Source of the DNA: Polytrichum commune
Taxonomy: Eukaryota > Streptophyta > Polytrichopsida > Polytrichales > Polytrichaceae
Reading direction: 5' to 3'
Length of the DNA stretch: 64,000 nt
Assembly: GCA_950295325.1 (NCBI GenBank)
Contig: OX485809.1
Span: 25,668,001 to 25,732,000 of the forward strand
The notes under the pieces are model-generated. The model was not told the DNA's origin, did not search any database, and worked only from the letters and a program-made list of their open reading frames with translations. A program made the translations under genes and the position numbers. Below, one piece after another: positions 25,542 through 35,896 of the stretch. Position 1 is the stretch's first letter; every line of letters begins with the position of its first letter.

Positions 25542-26132
25542 GATAAACATCACCCACAAGTGAAAAAATCAATGAACTTGGTATTAAAGGCTTTTCTTAG
25601 GGAAAGCTTTCCCAAGCAAGAAATGTCAGCTTCATTTGTACCTAAGGCCATAACCCAATTGGTCAATTTTGACGTGGGAAAGAACTATGGCCAATGGCCT
25701 ACTCTACCAATCCCACGGATGACCCCCTTCACATGGTGGAACCGTCAATGGGAAATTAGAATATCCACATTTCCGTACATGGGTTGGGGTCTATTTACAC
25801 TTCAAAATTTGGAAGCAGAAGAAGAATTGATTCCATTTACGGGGCCTTGCTACACAACCAACCAATACAAGAAGATGCAAGGTTATTTTCTAAGAATAAA
25901 ATGCTATGCATTGAATGCGGAAAAAACATTTTATATTGATGGGGATGTGGAAAAAGGGAATGTTGCAGGCTATATCAATAGCTCTATTGATAGGCGTGAG
26001 GAGATTGAGAATGTTATTTGGGAATATCATGATGTGGATCCTAGACCATGGAACAAGAAAAAATGGGGATATGTAATGACTAGGTCAACTAGGCCTATCA
26101 AAGCAGGAGAAGAACTATTTGCATACTATAAA
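25542..26132 (+). CDS. SET/PR-like methyltransferase domain exon within the CACTA transposase gene
   Basis: A 197-codon exon, open throughout, reads as a SET-type domain at residues about 70-197. It has an entry block YMGWGLFTL (GxG-like, residues 79-87), EEELIPFTG (93-101), a cofactor/knot block GNVAGYINSS (139-148), a NVIWEYHD strand (157-164), and a closing block RPIKAGEELFAYYK (184-197) with the conserved E-E-L and Tyr. The usual N-H-S-C is N-S-S here, as in PR-type and other divergent SET domains, so catalysis is uncertain. No Cys-rich pre- or post-SET region is seen. Bounded by phase-0 introns (25427-25541 and 26133-26265), it is a symmetric exon that keeps frame with both neighbours. 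SET domains methylate lysines, commonly on histones. The fusion to a transposase is inferred from frame and splice sites. Confidence 0.7.
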
Positions 26133-26265
26133 GTAAAATTTTAAGACTTTGAGGTTTGCAATGGACCAAATAACCTTTTTTTACTATAAATTTCAAAACA
26201 TTTTATTTTTGTTTTGGTTGACATGAGAACTTTACACTTTATTATTTAATTTCAAAATTTGGCAG

Positions 26266-26893
26266 GGACCGGATCCCGAGTTGGCGCCATTGGGTTGTGA
26301 TCCTTATTCACTGTCAAATCATGAATATCCCCATACATTGGGTCGTCATGGCAATCGAATTCAAGCACCTTGTACAGGTTCATTCAATAAAAGCTTAGAT
26401 CCTGAAACTGAGTTGCATCGCATGTGTAATGAAGCATTTATCCGCTATGACGAAGTCCATGGGAATAGCTCACGCGAAGATGACATCCCTGATGAGGTGG
26501 AAAATGATGAGGATGGGCATACATTGGACTCAGGAGATCCTGTGGTGGACCCCAATTTGGATGAATTACTGAAGTGGGCTAACACTCCTTTGTATCCAGG
26601 GAGTAAAGTGAAGCTCTTACAAGCAGTGTTGCTTATTTTTAATACATGCACAGTGCATGGTACTACGAATGGCCATGTAGATGAGTTATTAACTCTCCTT
26701 TCTGAGGATATATTGGAGCCGGGCAATTTGTTGCCGAAATCAAGATATGAAGCCAAAAAATTTCTAAGAAACCTTGGATTGTCCTATGACTCTATACACG
26801 CTTGCGAAAATGGATGCATATTGTATCGAGGGGAGCACAAGGATCTTGACAAATGCTCAAAGTGCGATTGCAGCCGATATGTAAAAGGGTCGT
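26266..26893 (+). pseudogene. CACTA TNP2 transposase, 5' part (interrupted)
   Basis: The exon begins after a CAG acceptor (26263-26265) and runs open for about 209 codons into the LTR insertion. After an acidic linker (EDDIPDEVENDEDGH) come LPKSRYEAKKFLRNLGLSY, then a CENGCILYRGEHKDLDKC block ending at about 26870. That Cys pattern (C-x3-C, LYR, C-x2-C) marks the start of the Transposase_21 (TNP2) domain. The frame enters the LTR at 26894 and stops there. Coding resumes at 37695 in the same phase once the insert and one GTCGT copy are discounted. The protein would cut the ends of the element. Confidence 0.85.
26889..26893. repeat. Left 5-bp target duplication of the LTR element (GTCGT)
   Basis: GTCGT stands immediately before the left LTR and again at 37690-37694 immediately after the right one. 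This proves insertion into the TNP2 exon. Confidence 0.95.
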
Positions 26894-28686
26894 TGTGAGG
26901 CCAAACCCCCCACCCTTAAGCGTCCGTAGTCCGAGTAGTGGGTTTGGGCTCACATTCCTCCGCGGTATTGGATTTGGACTTGGATGAGTCCATAGTGCAA
27001 GGTTCACCCTTCAAGTGGTCTTGGATTCAACTTTGGTCTTTGCTTCCTTTGTCTTGCCATCGCGAGAGTGCTCCACATTCTCCATTAAGTTGTGCACGTG
27101 GTTTATTTTTAAAGAGAGGATGCAAGTGTTAAAAAAAAACACTATTCTCTATAGTCAATCTCAAATACATTTACTTGTGAAAGCCACACATAACACTAAC
27201 TAGCATAATGTAACTAACTACTTGTCTATGAGCTAATTAGGTAGGCTATCTACTAAGCTCCTTCATGAACCCATCTCTTTACTTTCTAATTACATAAACC
27301 TAGCTCCTTCATAAACCTAGCTCCTTCATAAACCCAGCTCCTTCATAAACCCAGCTTCTTAGCTTCTAACTAAACAAACCCAGCTCCTTCATAAACCCAG
27401 ATCCTTCATAAACCCAGCTCTTTACTTTCTAACTAAACAAACCCAGCTCCTTCATAAACCCAGCTCCTTCATGAACCCACAACTTTGTAGTTGTAATCCC
27501 CAACTACCTCACTAATTATTCAAGCCCTTAACTAATCTTCCTACCTAATTTCCCTAACAACCCCTTTCTAATCACACAATTCTTCTCTAATCCTAAAATC
27601 CTAAAATCCTAGAGAGGAGAGGGGGAGAGAGAATTTCCTAACTTCACTAAGACTAACTAATCCACACAAGTATATTTTTGCACTCATCACAACATCAAGT
27701 GCTCAACTCTTAAACATAGAACTTGCAACCACGTGTATTCAAAACATGAACTTTAAGTACCACAAATTGGAATCATGAATTAACTTTAAAATCCTTCACG
27801 TCAACACTAATTCTACCAAGAGGTCAAGCCCTCTTCAAGGCTAACAAGCCTTGGCTCTCAAACTAAAAACTAAGCACACACGTGTGCTCCAATATGGCTT
27901 CCCACACCCACACTTATAACTCGTGGGGTGCCTTGGAGCACAAAGGAAAGAGAGGATGAGTGAGGGAAGAATGAGGGATTATATAGTAAGCTTGAGGGGG
28001 TGAGCACCCTCAAGGCTCACGATAAGCCCTTGAGATTTCCTCCTACTTAGTAGGCGCCAATCCTATCTTCTAAGCCTTCCTCCCTCAAATGATCAACAAG
28101 GATCCTAATTCGAACATTTAACTAGCCTTGGCTTTCTACCTACCACACTTTACCAAACTTGGGATGCTTCAACCCAAACTTAGCCTCCTTCGCTTTCCGC
28201 CGCCATAACTTTCTCCCCTTACTTTCCCAAATCGTCGCTCACCACTTAATTCAAACCACGATGCTTAACTCGTGATTTGATTGGTGCTTTGAGAATTTGC
28301 TTATCCTCCACCTTGCATTCTTCCTTGGGCCTTCCCCATTAAGTGGCCATGATGAGGTGGTCCACTTGTGCGCTCCATGTGATCCTCCATTCATCCCAAT
28401 TCGAATGCACTTGCCTCTTGAGTCACTTTGGTTGTCTCCATCCATTTGTACTAGCCTACTCACTAACTACTCAATCCAAGTTCTCCTTACCTATCCTCAT
28501 TCACTCAAATCCTTCCGAAGGTAAAAACACAATAACAACTCACATCCTAGCCTCTTACAACATGGTACTTCTAAGACTAACATTTCACTCTTTTTATATT
28601 TTTGTGAAGTAACATGCTACTTCAAAGTGCATCAACTAACGTTTCAAGGGTCTAAGACTAAATGTGGGCACCCTTTTGGGCTCACA
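26894..28686 (-). repeat. LTR (3' LTR of the element)
   Basis: It starts TGTGAGGCCAAA and ends GGGCTCACA on the + strand. It contains a TATATAAT on the minus strand (27978-27985), fitting transcription leftward, and a short tandem block (27295-27480) of units like CCCAGCTCCTTCATAAA. Frames inside are chance. Confidence 0.95.
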
Positions 28687-28707
28687 TAATTGGCGACCAT
28701 CGGGGGA
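28687..28707 (+). other. Primer-binding-site-like motif at the 3' (left) inner end
   Basis: Directly after the left LTR the + strand reads TAATTGGCGACCATCGGGGG. TGGCGACCA would pair with a tRNA 3' end of the form TGGTCGCCA, as in some tRNA-Arg. This is the wrong end for a minus-strand element, where a polypurine tract is expected. See findings. Confidence 0.5.
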
Positions 28708-28747
28708 TGAATCCAAACATCTCTTGCTCCAAGGGTAAGTTGCCTAG

Positions 28748-31700
28748 TCAAGCTCGGTACTCCTTACATCTACTTCCCGATGTACGGGTAGGAAAGAGCT
28801 CACCATTCAACGTTTCCAATTGAATTGAATTATTAGGAAAGACCTCATAGACAAGGTAAGGTCCTAACCATACCGCATTGAATTTCGCCGGAAATTCAAG
28901 CTTTCGTGCGTCTTGAATCATGACCATCATTCCCGGTGTTAGGGCCCTTCTCTTATGTCGTTTGTCGAAAGTAATCTTTCTCCTTCTTTGGATTGCCTCA
29001 ATATGTTGAGCCGCCATTCTCCTCCCTTCGTCAAGTGCTTCCAAATCGGTTAGTCGATTTCGTAAGGATTGACTTTCGGTAAGTCTCGTACTCACGGCCA
29101 CCCTAAGTGACTCGACTTCATATTCGATTGGTAGTGTCGCTTCAAGACCATAGACTAAGGAAAATGGTGTAGCACGCGTAGTTACCTTATAGGTTGTACG
29201 GTATGCCCAAAGTGCCGCCGTTAGTTTCGTATCCCAATCCCGCTTCGAGTCTATAACCGTCTTGCGTAGTATACTCACCAAAATTCCGTTAACCCTTTCC
29301 GTTTGTCCATTGGTTTGTGGGTGGTAGGGAGTAGTCTTCCGGTGATCAATTTTAAATTTCTCTGTCATCTCTCGAATCAAGTCATTCAAAAAGTGAGTAC
29401 CCCTATCGCTTACTAGGATCTTCGGCACCCCGAACCGCGAAATTATGTTTTCGTACATAAATGTTGCCGCGTGTTCCGCCGTGTCGGTCTTCACCGCTTT
29501 GGCTTCCGCCCACTTGGTGAGGTACTCGGTTGCCACCACAATATATTTCATTCCTTTTGAAGATTGGGGATGGACCTCACCCACATAGTCGATGCCCCAT
29601 TTTTCGAAAGGAATTAAGGGTAATGATACATGTAAAGGCATCTCCATTCTAAGGTCGTTTCGGGCATACCGTTGGCAAGCGTCGCATTTCCTTACATAGT
29701 CATGGGCGTCCTTAAATAGTGTAGGCCAAAAGTAGCCCGCTCTAAGTATTTTTTGCCCGGTGAGTTGACCCGAGAAGTGACCGCCGCAAGCGCTATCGTG
29801 GCAAGCGATTAAAATCGCTTCAACCTCCGTTTTTGACACGCATCGTCGTAAAATACCATCGGACCCCCTTCTAAACAACCTATGGCCCACTACAACAAAT
29901 TGCCTACTATTTACCCTCACCTTCCTTCTCTCTTCTTTTGTCCACTCTTTGGGCAACTTGTGGGTTGTTAGAAATTCCACTATGCCCGCATACCACTCCG
30001 GTGTAGAAGTGACCACAAAGAGGCTATCATCTACTAACATATCATTTACCGGATTTTTTCCTATCTCCTCCGACAACCTAGACAAGTGGTCCGCTTGTAA
30101 ATGCATACGACCCGGTTTATATTCCACCGTGTAGTCGAATTCTTCTAATAACAAAACCCACCTAGCTAACCTACCACTTAACTCCGCCTTGTTAATTAGA
30201 TACTTGATAGCCATGTGGTCAACAAAAAATACAACCGGGTTGCACATGAGGTAATGCCTAAACTTTTTAACGGAAAACACCATGGCTAGGCACTCCCTCT
30301 CCGTTGTAGAGTAGTTTCTTTCGGCGGGGGTCAATTGCTTACTCGCATAAGCTATAGGTTGATCCTTCTCTTTTTCTCCCGTTGCTTGACAAAGCGCACT
30401 CCCTATTGCCACATTACTAGCATCACAATAGACGTGAAAAGGTTTACCCCAATTGGGTGGTATCAACACCGGATAGGTGCTCAACCTATCCCGCAATTCC
30501 TCAAAGGCTTTTTGACAAGCATCCGTCCACTCGAATTTGACATCCTTTTTGAGCAAATGGGTAATGGGCACCGCTATCTTTGAAAAATTAGGAATAAGTT
30601 CCCGGTACCATCCCACATGTCCTAACAACTTAGAGATCCCCTTGGAATTGGTTGGAGTTGCCAAGTCGCTTATGGCCGCAATCTTATCCGGATCGGGTTC
30701 TCTACCTTTCTCACTAACAACATAACCCAACAACACTCCCTTATTCACTCCCAAAAATGTCTTATCCGGGTTCAATGCTAACCTCATCTTCCTACACCTA
30801 ACCAATGCCTCCCTAACACAATGTAGGTGATCATCCACATTTCTTTGTGTGCTAAAATCGTCCACAAAGACGGTCATGGATTTGAACAACAAGTCGGTGA
30901 AGATATACATTACTAATCGTTGGAAAGTAGCCGGGGCATTACATAACCCAAATGGCATCACTACCCACACAAAAGTACCCCAAGGTGTAGTAAAAGCCGT
31001 TTTATGGATATCTTGGAGGGCTATGGAAATTTGATTATAACCCGCATACCCATCCATAAAGGTATATCGCGAATGACCTCCAACCTCCTCAAGCAACAAG
31101 GTGATAAAAGGTAAGGGGAAGTGATCCTTTTGTGTGCACGAATTCAATTTCCTATAGTCGACACAAACCCTTAATTTCCCATTTTTTTTCTTTACTAAGA
31201 CCATAGGAGAAACCCAATCCGTGATTTCCACCGGCTTGATAAACCCGGCCTTCAATAACCTTTCCAATTCCGCTTTCACCAACAATTGCAATTGAGGATT
31301 CATCCTCCTCTCCTTTTGTCTAATTGGCCTCGCCCCCGGAATTAAAGGAATCCGGTGCTCTACCATTTCCCTAGGAATTCCCTTAAGCTCATCGTAGGAC
31401 CATGCAAAAGTATCACTAAACTCATCCACCAAATTGCTATACTCCCTAACCTCTTTCTCCCCCAATTTGGAGCCCATCTTCATTTGTCGGGTTTTTCCAT
31501 TCTTTAATTTCACATCCACGTACCGCCAATCCGCTTCCGACACATGTGCTTGTTCCTCTTTGTTCCGATACCAATCGGAAGGCACATTGGGGTAATCTTT
31601 CACATCTTGACCTACAACTATCCCCGTAGACGTGGTCTTGAAATGTAAAGGCTCCTCCAATTTCGATGACTCAATAATCACATCCTCCTCTTGAGTCCCA

Positions 31701-34700
31701 TCTACATGAATTAAACTAACCTCACCCTCTTCCACGTCATCTACCCAAGGTGTTAACCCACCGCTAACCCACTCTTCCTCGGTGAGCACCTCACATGGCT
31801 CCAACAATGAGCCCTCTCCTAAACTAACACTAGGAAATTCACTCCCTAAGCCTACTTGGTGAAATGTAACCATTACATCAACCTCGGACTCGGGGTACTC
31901 CCTTAGCCATTGGGCATAATCCCCATTATCCCCATAATTGTAAAAATTAGGACCTAGACTTCCCGAGCCCGAATCTATAACAACCCTTTGACCTTCGGGA
32001 TGGACGACTCCCACCAATGCCTTGCCAATCTCATTCTCGTTTAAGTCATCAATTTCCTTCTCCAATGGCAAATACATCTCCTTCTTCATCCATCCTTCTA
32101 ATGAACCAATGGACACTATGACCCTATTACCCTCCGGACCATAAGTGATGGATGGTTTAGGTCCACCCCAATTGACCATAGCATTCGCCATCCGCAACCA
32201 AGGCCTACCTAGCAAAATGGGGAAGGTGTCCTTGTTGGAGTGCATTTTAATGACATGGAAGGTGACCAAGTACTCCTCACCTCCCGTAGTCATTCTACAA
32301 TCCTTGATCATCCCCAAAGGCGTAGTCGAACTTTGATTTGCCATATTTATGACCAAAGGTGAAGGCCCCGTGAGTCCAAGTCCCAATTTTTTCATAGTAT
32401 CCTCCGGTAGTATATTTAGACTACTCCCTCCGTCGACTAGCACATTAGGAACCACCTTATCTACTATAACAACTTCTATTTCTATAGCTTTCACGTCTCT
32501 TCCACCTTGTGATTGGATCCTAGCGGCTATTTTAGCTTTCACCTTCCTCATCCTCTTGTGTACCGGCATTCCCTCCTTTAATGTTTTCCTTGCCGTGGGT
32601 GAAATTTCCAATAGTTGGCCGAAAGTAATATCCGCCTTGAGTGTACTAAGGTCCGCCCACAAGTCGTACCCGGTAGATCTTTCCACCTTAGAATTACCCA
32701 CTACGTCGAATTCGTCTACGGGAACCCCCGGTCCTTCCCATTCACCCACATCGCTATTATCCAAGTCATGTACCGCATTAGTCCTCTCCCTATCTTGTAA
32801 AATTATATTTTCCCTCTCCACATCCTTAGTAGCTCTTCTAGCTACCCTATCCAACTCGGAGAGATTAATCTCTTCATCCGAAGAGTAATTTCCTTGCTCT
32901 CCTATTCCTACCTCCAACGGGGCATCCCCTCTCCTAGCCCTAGTAGTTACCGCTAGTGCAGGTGCTTCTTCAACCACACCCTTACCCTTCACTAACTCAT
33001 ATGTAATAGCATTGGTGTGAGGAGGCCATTGACTTTGCTCCTCTCCAATTCTCGTTGGGAGAGGAAGCATGTCATCACATGTGGCCTCCAACACTCCATC
33101 CATGAACCTAACATCTTGGGAGTTAGATGGTCCCGGATCCGTTGGAGGCGCTTGTCTCCCGTTACTACCATTAGGTGGAACTCCTTGTCTATTTTGTATT
33201 GGAATGTAACCGGTTGTAGTTTGCAAGCCCGCCGGTGGATGAAAAGTTTGCCTAGCATTACTATGGTCATAGTATAAGTTAGGTGGCCTAAGTTCATTGG
33301 CCGGTACTCCTTGTGGCCTAGCACCTCGCATATTATCCCTTGCTTGTTGTTGTGGATTAGCCACCGGGTAAGGGACATTAATTATTTTGTCCGGTTGGCG
33401 ACACGTATCCGAGGGATGACTTCCTCCACAATTGCTACAATTAAACTCTTGACCTTCGGACCAACATTGTCCTTGAGCGTGCCACCTTCCACAAAAGGGA
33501 TGAAATTCCTTCTTCTCTAAATTTTGGCCACCTTGCCCTCTAGGTTGTGGTCCTCTATTGCTTCCATTTCCATAGTGAGGTGGCGCTTGACCTCGTTGAT
33601 TTTGTTGAGGTGGGTTACCGTTTCCTCTTTGGTCACGGTTTTGTCCACTTCTACAAAATTGACGCGTGTGGCCCGGTTGGCCACATTGGACACACCATAA
33701 TCCGGAAGAATGCCTACCCGACTCAACCGGGGGTGGAGGCCCCGGTTGTTGACTCCGGATCATTAATGACATTTGATCCGTGAGGCTTTGCATTTGTTTT
33801 ATCATAGCCTCTTGGAATCCTAGTTGGCTAGCACCTAGTCTTCTCTCAACCTCCTCCAAGTGTGGATCCGTTCTAGGGGCCGGTAGTGCCAAAAGAGGTG
33901 CCGGTTCCCTAACCGCTAAAGGTCGGGGACCGGTGTCCACAATGGCATATGGAATTTGGTTCTCATACTTAGCGGGTTCTACCGCTACCACCCTAGGGCG
34001 TATGGGGATGAATTGTGGGATCAATTCATCCTCCCTTCTCCATAGCCTTTCGTGATCTTTATCCAAGTTTTCAATATCTCTAGCCGCACGCTTGGCATCC
34101 GCCAAGGTCAAGGGATTCCTTTCTAGAACACCCCTAATAGTTCCGGACTTAAAAAACCCTTGAATGAAAAATTGCTTTAGCGTGTCGTCGTTGAGCATGG
34201 TACCCACAAATCTAGTGCACACTAAATCAAACCTCCTAATGTAAGCCGAAATTTCTTTCTCCCTTCCTTGCTTCAATGACGACAATGCCCTTAATGCGGT
34301 ACTTTGACCCACTTCCGGCCTAAATTCGTTAAGAAACTCCCTTTGTAATTGTTCCCATCCCCTAAAATGTCCCTCGGCATGATCCCGATACCATTCATAG
34401 GCTTCCCCCTCTAGAGTGGTAGGAAACCACACTAACCAATAACCCGGGTCGGTTATGAGGAAGCTAGCCAACCGTTCGATATACCGTTCCATGTGCCGAG
34501 AGGGGTCCTCATCCTTGGTCCCATAAAATTTAGGGAGATGAGATGGCATATCCATCGCCGCTAAATTTTGTGGAACCACAATTGGTAGGCCTCTTGGCCT
34601 AACCAATGGGTCTATTGGAGGTATAGGAGGTATGGGCGGAATTGGGGGTATGGGTGGTGGATCCATCCCCCGTTCCTCGGCCATGGTGACCGGTGAACTA

Positions 34701-34987
34701 TTCAACAATCCCCTATCAACTTCTACCGGGAATTCTTCTCTAAGTGTGTAATTTTCCGAAGAAGTTTCACCACTCAATTTGGAGGGAGTGATCTCCTCTT
34801 CAAGTTGAGCTCCAAGTTCTAAGGTGTCTAGAATTGACCTAGTCCTAGGTTCGACGTTCAAACAACTCTCTATTCTAACATTATCTTGTTCTAATCTATC
34901 ACTGATTTTAGAGGACCGCCTCTTTCGAGTAGATTTCTCTAGTCCTACTATCAAACTTGGTTTTTGTGAGCGAGTCCTACCTTGCAT
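28748..34987 (-). CDS. Gag-Pol polyprotein of the Ty3/gypsy element
   Basis: This is an uninterrupted frame of 2079 residues. Gag core is at about 150-310 (EAYEWYRDHAEGHFRGW). A zinc knuckle C-x2-C-x4-H-x4-C lies at 432-445, and a second Cys/His cluster at 517-529. The aspartic protease has VDGGSSLNIL at 851-860. Reverse transcriptase spans about 1230-1420, with FMDGYAGYNQI and the catalytic FVDD at 1374-1377. RNase H spans about 1515-1640 (YCDAS, ERECLAM, QADHLSR). Integrase has an HHCC finger (H1730, H1737, C1768, C1771) and D1800, D1861 and E1897, spaced D-60-D-35-E. All catalytic residues I can check are present. The start ATG lies 909 bp inside the right LTR. No frameshift separates gag and pol. 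The protein copies the RNA into DNA and inserts it. Confidence 0.95.
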   Translation of the reverse strand: MQGRTRSQKPSLIVGLEKSTRKRRSSKISDRLEQDNVRIESCLNVEPRTRSILDTLELGAQLEEEITPSKLSGETSSENYTLREEFPVEVDRGLLNSSPVTMAEERGMDPPPIPPIPPIPPIPPIDPLVRPRGLPIVVPQNLAAMDMPSHLPKFYGTKDEDPSRHMERYIERLASFLITDPGYWLVWFPTTLEGEAYEWYRDHAEGHFRGWEQLQREFLNEFRPEVGQSTALRALSSLKQGREKEISAYIRRFDLVCTRFVGTMLNDDTLKQFFIQGFFKSGTIRGVLERNPLTLADAKRAARDIENLDKDHERLWRREDELIPQFIPIRPRVVAVEPAKYENQIPYAIVDTGPRPLAVREPAPLLALPAPRTDPHLEEVERRLGASQLGFQEAMIKQMQSLTDQMSLMIRSQQPGPPPPVESGRHSSGLWCVQCGQPGHTRQFCRSGQNRDQRGNGNPPQQNQRGQAPPHYGNGSNRGPQPRGQGGQNLEKKEFHPFCGRWHAQGQCWSEGQEFNCSNCGGSHPSDTCRQPDKIINVPYPVANPQQQARDNMRGARPQGVPANELRPPNLYYDHSNARQTFHPPAGLQTTTGYIPIQNRQGVPPNGSNGRQAPPTDPGPSNSQDVRFMDGVLEATCDDMLPLPTRIGEEQSQWPPHTNAITYELVKGKGVVEEAPALAVTTRARRGDAPLEVGIGEQGNYSSDEEINLSELDRVARRATKDVERENIILQDRERTNAVHDLDNSDVGEWEGPGVPVDEFDVVGNSKVERSTGYDLWADLSTLKADITFGQLLEISPTARKTLKEGMPVHKRMRKVKAKIAARIQSQGGRDVKAIEIEVVIVDKVVPNVLVDGGSSLNILPEDTMKKLGLGLTGPSPLVINMANQSSTTPLGMIKDCRMTTGGEEYLVTFHVIKMHSNKDTFPILLGRPWLRMANAMVNWGGPKPSITYGPEGNRVIVSIGSLEGWMKKEMYLPLEKEIDDLNENEIGKALVGVVHPEGQRVVIDSGSGSLGPNFYNYGDNGDYAQWLREYPESEVDVMVTFHQVGLGSEFPSVSLGEGSLLEPCEVLTEEEWVSGGLTPWVDDVEEGEVSLIHVDGTQEEDVIIESSKLEEPLHFKTTSTGIVVGQDVKDYPNVPSDWYRNKEEQAHVSEADWRYVDVKLKNGKTRQMKMGSKLGEKEVREYSNLVDEFSDTFAWSYDELKGIPREMVEHRIPLIPGARPIRQKERRMNPQLQLLVKAELERLLKAGFIKPVEITDWVSPMVLVKKKNGKLRVCVDYRKLNSCTQKDHFPLPFITLLLEEVGGHSRYTFMDGYAGYNQISIALQDIHKTAFTTPWGTFVWVVMPFGLCNAPATFQRLVMYIFTDLLFKSMTVFVDDFSTQRNVDDHLHCVREALVRCRKMRLALNPDKTFLGVNKGVLLGYVVSEKGREPDPDKIAAISDLATPTNSKGISKLLGHVGWYRELIPNFSKIAVPITHLLKKDVKFEWTDACQKAFEELRDRLSTYPVLIPPNWGKPFHVYCDASNVAIGSALCQATGEKEKDQPIAYASKQLTPAERNYSTTERECLAMVFSVKKFRHYLMCNPVVFFVDHMAIKYLINKAELSGRLARWVLLLEEFDYTVEYKPGRMHLQADHLSRLSEEIGKNPVNDMLVDDSLFVVTSTPEWYAGIVEFLTTHKLPKEWTKEERRKVRVNSRQFVVVGHRLFRRGSDGILRRCVSKTEVEAILIACHDSACGGHFSGQLTGQKILRAGYFWPTLFKDAHDYVRKCDACQRYARNDLRMEMPLHVSLPLIPFEKWGIDYVGEVHPQSSKGMKYIVVATEYLTKWAEAKAVKTDTAEHAATFMYENIISRFGVPKILVSDRGTHFLNDLIREMTEKFKIDHRKTTPYHPQTNGQTERVNGILVSILRKTVIDSKRDWDTKLTAALWAYRTTYKVTTRATPFSLVYGLEATLPIEYEVESLRVAVSTRLTESQSLRNRLTDLEALDEGRRMAAQHIEAIQRRRKITFDKRHKRRALTPGMMVMIQDARKLEFPAKFNAVWLGPYLVYEVFPNNSIQLETLNGELFPTRTSGSRCKEYRA

Positions 34988-35896
34988 TCCATAAGAATCG
35001 ATCGACCCTCACTTGACCACACATAATCCTAGCAATTCCCCTCTTAATATTTTCATTTGTCTTGGTGTGGTTATAATTTTTTTAGGAGGTGAGGAAAAGA
35101 ACCTGCAAGCCCACTTAGGTGAAAGAATCCCAATAGGGGATAGGCATGTTCATGTTAATTTTTTGGTTAAGTCGGAGCATCACCTCCGCACCTTCCCGCA
35201 AATTAACACTCACCACAATACCGATTGTGAGGGGGTGACCTTCCGAGTAGATTATGTTAAAAGTCGAGGCTTCACCCTTCAACTTCTCACACCATCCACA
35301 ATTCGGGAATTACCCTCTACAACGGATAACAACAATCACGAGTACAAAAGACATTCCTTAATTAGTTAATGAGTTCACTTTGAAGAAATAAACATACCTT
35401 GAGCAATCGCATCCCCCTGTGAGTTAGCACTCCCCTCAATCGTGACTCAATGTAACAACACCATAAACTTTGTGAAATATTAATTTAATCTAGAGCATGA
35501 AATGACAACTCCCAAAACTTTGAGACTCACCCCGAGGTGAGTGTCAAAGTTCAATGTCCTAAGGTGAATTTACCCTCTAATGTTTTAATGAGCTACTCGG
35601 TTATAGGTTCCTTTTAAGTTCTTAGCAAATCCCCAAAAAGGTTGAGGACGTACCTTCGCCGCGCTCCTTCCTCAAAAATGAATTTGCGTAATTGACAATG
35701 CAATTCATTCCAAGGAATAGTTGAAATACAATGAATTCAAATGTAACCCAAAGAGAGAATACTTACCGAGTTTCGGGTGCTCCTTCCCTTCTCTCAAGTT
35801 TGTGTCTCCAATTTTTCCTAGTTGCCTCCAAGTCTCCTAGTCGCCTCCAAGTCTTGTAACTACCTTCCGCTTCGCTCCCGGCGGACGCACCAATTA
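34988..35896 (-). other. 5' untranslated leader of the Ty3/gypsy element
   Basis: About 909 bp lie between the right LTR and the Gag start codon. I see no conserved frame in it. It probably carries packaging and leader signals, by position only. Confidence 0.7.
35877..35896 (-). other. Primer binding site at the 5' (right) inner end
   Basis: Reading leftward from the right LTR, the sequence is TAATTGGTGCGTCCGCCGGG. TGG followed by an acceptor-like stretch is what a tRNA 3' CCA end would pair with, four bases inside the LTR. The donor tRNA would end in GGACGCACCA, perhaps a tRNA-Arg, but I cannot check this. The position fits the direction of the polyprotein. Confidence 0.6.

Noticed and set aside
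26938-28612. Identical frames in both LTRs (62-89 codons)
   Set aside because: They are duplicates because the LTRs are identical, without domains or start context; LTRs are non-coding.
32349-32888. 179-codon + strand frame opposite the Gag-Pol gene
   Set aside because: It is an antisense shadow of the polyprotein with no motif of its own.
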